This document shows positions 5,131 to 6,887 of a stretch of 6,887 bases of DNA, piece after piece (position 1 is the first letter of the stretch; each line of letters starts with the position of its first letter). The stretch is from JANNHK01 sp034408875 (lineage in GTDB: Bacteria > Actinomycetota > Acidimicrobiia > IMCC26256 > PALSA-610). Made by a program: the position numbers and the translations under genes. The notes beneath the pieces are model-generated. The model worked only from the letters and a program-made list of their open reading frames with translations. It had not been told where the DNA came from and did no database searches. Location of the stretch: contig JAWXCJ010000279.1 of NCBI GenBank assembly GCA_034408875.1, positions 1-6,887 on the forward strand. Reading direction: 5' to 3'.

Positions 5131-6522
5131 ATGCCGGAGGAGTTCGACGTCATCATCCTGGGCGGTGGCCCGGGTGGCTACGCGGCCGCGCTCTACGGAG
5201 CCGCGGCCGGGCTGAACATCGCGATGGTCGAAGAGCAGCGGGTCGGGGGGACCTGCCTTCACCGTGGGTGCATCCCCGCCAAGGAACTGCTCCAGAGCGC
5301 CGAGGTTGTGCGCACGGTGCAGGGCGCGGCCGAGTTCGGCGTGAACACGTCGCCGCCGACGATCGACCTCAAAGTGACGCAGGCCCGCAAGCAAGAGGTG
5401 ATCGACAAGCTCACGGGCGGGCTCGAGTCGCTGTTGAAGGGCCGCAAGGTCACGGTCGTCCCCGGCACCGGAACGCTCGGAGCCGACGGTCACTCGATTC
5501 GCGTTTCCGACGGCACCGAGGTGCGGGGCCGCAACGTCGTGCTCGCGACCGGTTCGTCGCCGCGGGCGTTGCCGATGGAGGGCCTCGACTACGACGGCAC
5601 GCGCGTCATGTCGAGTGACCATGTGCTGACGCTGGACAAGGTTCCCGCGCGCGTTGCCGTCATCGGCGGCGGCGCGATCGGATGTGAGTTCGCGTCGTTC
5701 CTCGTCGACGTCGGCGCCGAGGTCACGGTGCTCGAAGTGTTGCCGCAGATTCTCGCCGGCGTCGATCAGCAGGTTGCGCAAACCGTCACGCGCGCATTCA
5801 CGAAGCGCGGCATGAAGGTGCAGACCGGTGTGAAGGTCTTGGGCGTCGACAAGTCCGACGCGGGCGCGTCGGTACGATTCGAAGGGAAGGCGGGCGAAGA
5901 GAAGCTCGACGTCGACCTCGTGGTCGTGAGTGTCGGCCGTAAGCCGCGCAGTGAGGGTGTCGGGTTCGAGGAAGCGGGCGTGAAGGTCGACGAACGCGGG
6001 TTTGTTGTCGTCGACGCGAACCTGCGCACCTCGGTCGACGGCGTGTACGCGCTCGGCGACCTGGTGGCGACGCCGCAACTCGCGCACGTCGCGTTCGCGG
6101 AGGCGATCGTCGCGATCAAGACGATCCTCGGCGAAGCGCCCCTCCCGGTCGAGTACGACAAGGTGCCGTGGGGCATCTACTGCCACCCGGAGGTCGCGTT
6201 CTGCGGACTCACCGAGGTGCAGGCGAAGGAGCGCGGGTACGACGTCGTTACGTCGGTGCACCGTTGGATGGGCAACGGGCGGGCGCTGATCGTCGGCGAG
6301 ACCGACGGGATGGTGAAGATCGTCGCCGAGAAAGACGGCCCGATCCTCGGTGTGCACATCGCGGGGCCGTGGGCGACGGAACTCATCGCCGAGGCGTACT
6401 TGTCGGTGAACTGGGAGGCGACGGCCGCCGACCTCGGCGCGTTGATCCACGCGCACCCGACATTGTCAGAACTGTTCGGAGAGTCGGCGCTCGCGCTGAC
6501 CGGTCGCAGCTTGCACGGCTAA
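5131..6522 (+). CDS. lpdA: Dihydrolipoamide dehydrogenase (E3)
   Basis: This 463-residue flavoprotein disulfide reductase has the normal length for E3. It reoxidises the dihydrolipoyl group of 2-oxoacid dehydrogenase E2 subunits, passing electrons through FAD to NAD+ in the cytoplasm. Visible motifs are the FAD dinucleotide fold GGGPGG (11-16), the redox disulfide C42-C47 in GGTCLHRGCIPAK, ATGSSPR (139-145), the NAD-binding fold IGGGAIGCEFAS (178-189), the second FAD motif YALGDLV (306-312) and the C-terminal active-site dyad H442-E447 in HPTLSE. The disulfide loop reads LHRGCIPAK where many E3 proteins have LNxGCIPSK, a mild variant that keeps both cysteines. The ATG at 5131 has a good Shine-Dalgarno. 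The E2 gene follows after 12 nt, so the two are co-transcribed, and the E3 presumably serves that complex. Other lipoamide-linked complexes may share it. Confidence 0.96.
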   Translation: MPEEFDVIILGGGPGGYAAALYGAAAGLNIAMVEEQRVGGTCLHRGCIPAKELLQSAEVVRTVQGAAEFGVNTSPPTIDLKVTQARKQEVIDKLTGGLESLLKGRKVTVVPGTGTLGADGHSIRVSDGTEVRGRNVVLATGSSPRALPMEGLDYDGTRVMSSDHVLTLDKVPARVAVIGGGAIGCEFASFLVDVGAEVTVLEVLPQILAGVDQQVAQTVTRAFTKRGMKVQTGVKVLGVDKSDAGASVRFEGKAGEEKLDVDLVVVSVGRKPRSEGVGFEEAGVKVDERGFVVVDANLRTSVDGVYALGDLVATPQLAHVAFAEAIVAIKTILGEAPLPVEYDKVPWGIYCHPEVAFCGLTEVQAKERGYDVVTSVHRWMGNGRALIVGETDGMVKIVAEKDGPILGVHIAGPWATELIAEAYLSVNWEATAADLGALIHAHPTLSELFGESALALTGRSLHG

Positions 6523-6527
6523 AGGAG
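6521..6527 (+). promoter_or_regulatory. Ribosome binding site of the E2 gene
   Basis: AAAGGAG overlaps the lpdA TAA stop and is seven bases before GTG 6535. It supports the GTG, four codons ahead of the first ATG, as the start and implies coupled translation with lpdA. Confidence 0.8.
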
Positions 6528-6534
6528 TCGCCTG

Positions 6535-6887
<353 letters not shown>

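Noticed and set aside
4897..6456. A 519-aa minus-strand open frame antisense to lpdA.
   Set aside because: It mirrors a complete E3 with all catalytic motifs, is rich in Arg, Asp and His, and has no recognisable domain or start signal.

Overview
This is a high-GC window (about two thirds G+C by eye) from an actinomycete-like bacterium. Start codons are often GTG, third codon positions are strongly G/C, and the proteins resemble actinobacterial families: DprE1, DprE2, mycobacterial-type UbiA, and an LpdA/SucB-type E3-E2 pair. The gene order differs from Mycobacterium, where ubiA lies well away from dprE1/dprE2, and no emb, aft or mycolate genes are visible. A lineage outside the mycolate-bearing group, such as Acidimicrobiia or a relative, is therefore plausible but unproven. 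The window stops inside a perfect hexanucleotide repeat, as a contig would if assembly failed there.

Minus strand, 4904 down to 1: a tight five-gene set read right to left. It comprises a MOP-superfamily (Wzx-like) flippase, ubiA (decaprenyl-phosphate phosphoribosyltransferase), dprE1 (FAD-dependent 2'-oxidase), dprE2 (NAD(P)H-dependent 2'-keto reductase) and a HAD-IB phosphatase cut by the window edge. Junctions are +2, -8, -4 and +1 nt, so this looks like one operon. Together the genes would make the arabinose donor decaprenylphosphoryl-arabinose (DPA) from PRPP and a polyprenyl phosphate. The HAD enzyme is a candidate for the dephosphorylation step and the flippase a candidate for moving the lipid across the membrane. 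The DprE1 has Ala where the M. tuberculosis enzyme has the benzothiazinone-reactive Cys387.

Centre, 4905-5130: a divergent control region. It holds a likely -10 box for the minus operon (TAGAAT) close enough to the GTG start for a leaderless or nearly leaderless mRNA. It also has a 9-bp direct repeat spaced 21 bp around that box, and a plus-strand -10-like TACGCT placed so that a 29-codon single-membrane-segment gene (4964-5053) would also be leaderless. No terminator was recognised.

Plus strand, 5131 to the end: lpdA (dihydrolipoamide dehydrogenase, E3), followed after 12 nt by the start of a 2-oxoacid dehydrogenase E2 gene (sucB/dlaT type). The E2 has an N-terminal lipoyl domain and then a Pro-Ala linker encoded by a uniform CCTGCT repeat that runs off the window. 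These genes belong to central metabolism and have no evident functional link to the divergent cell-envelope operon.
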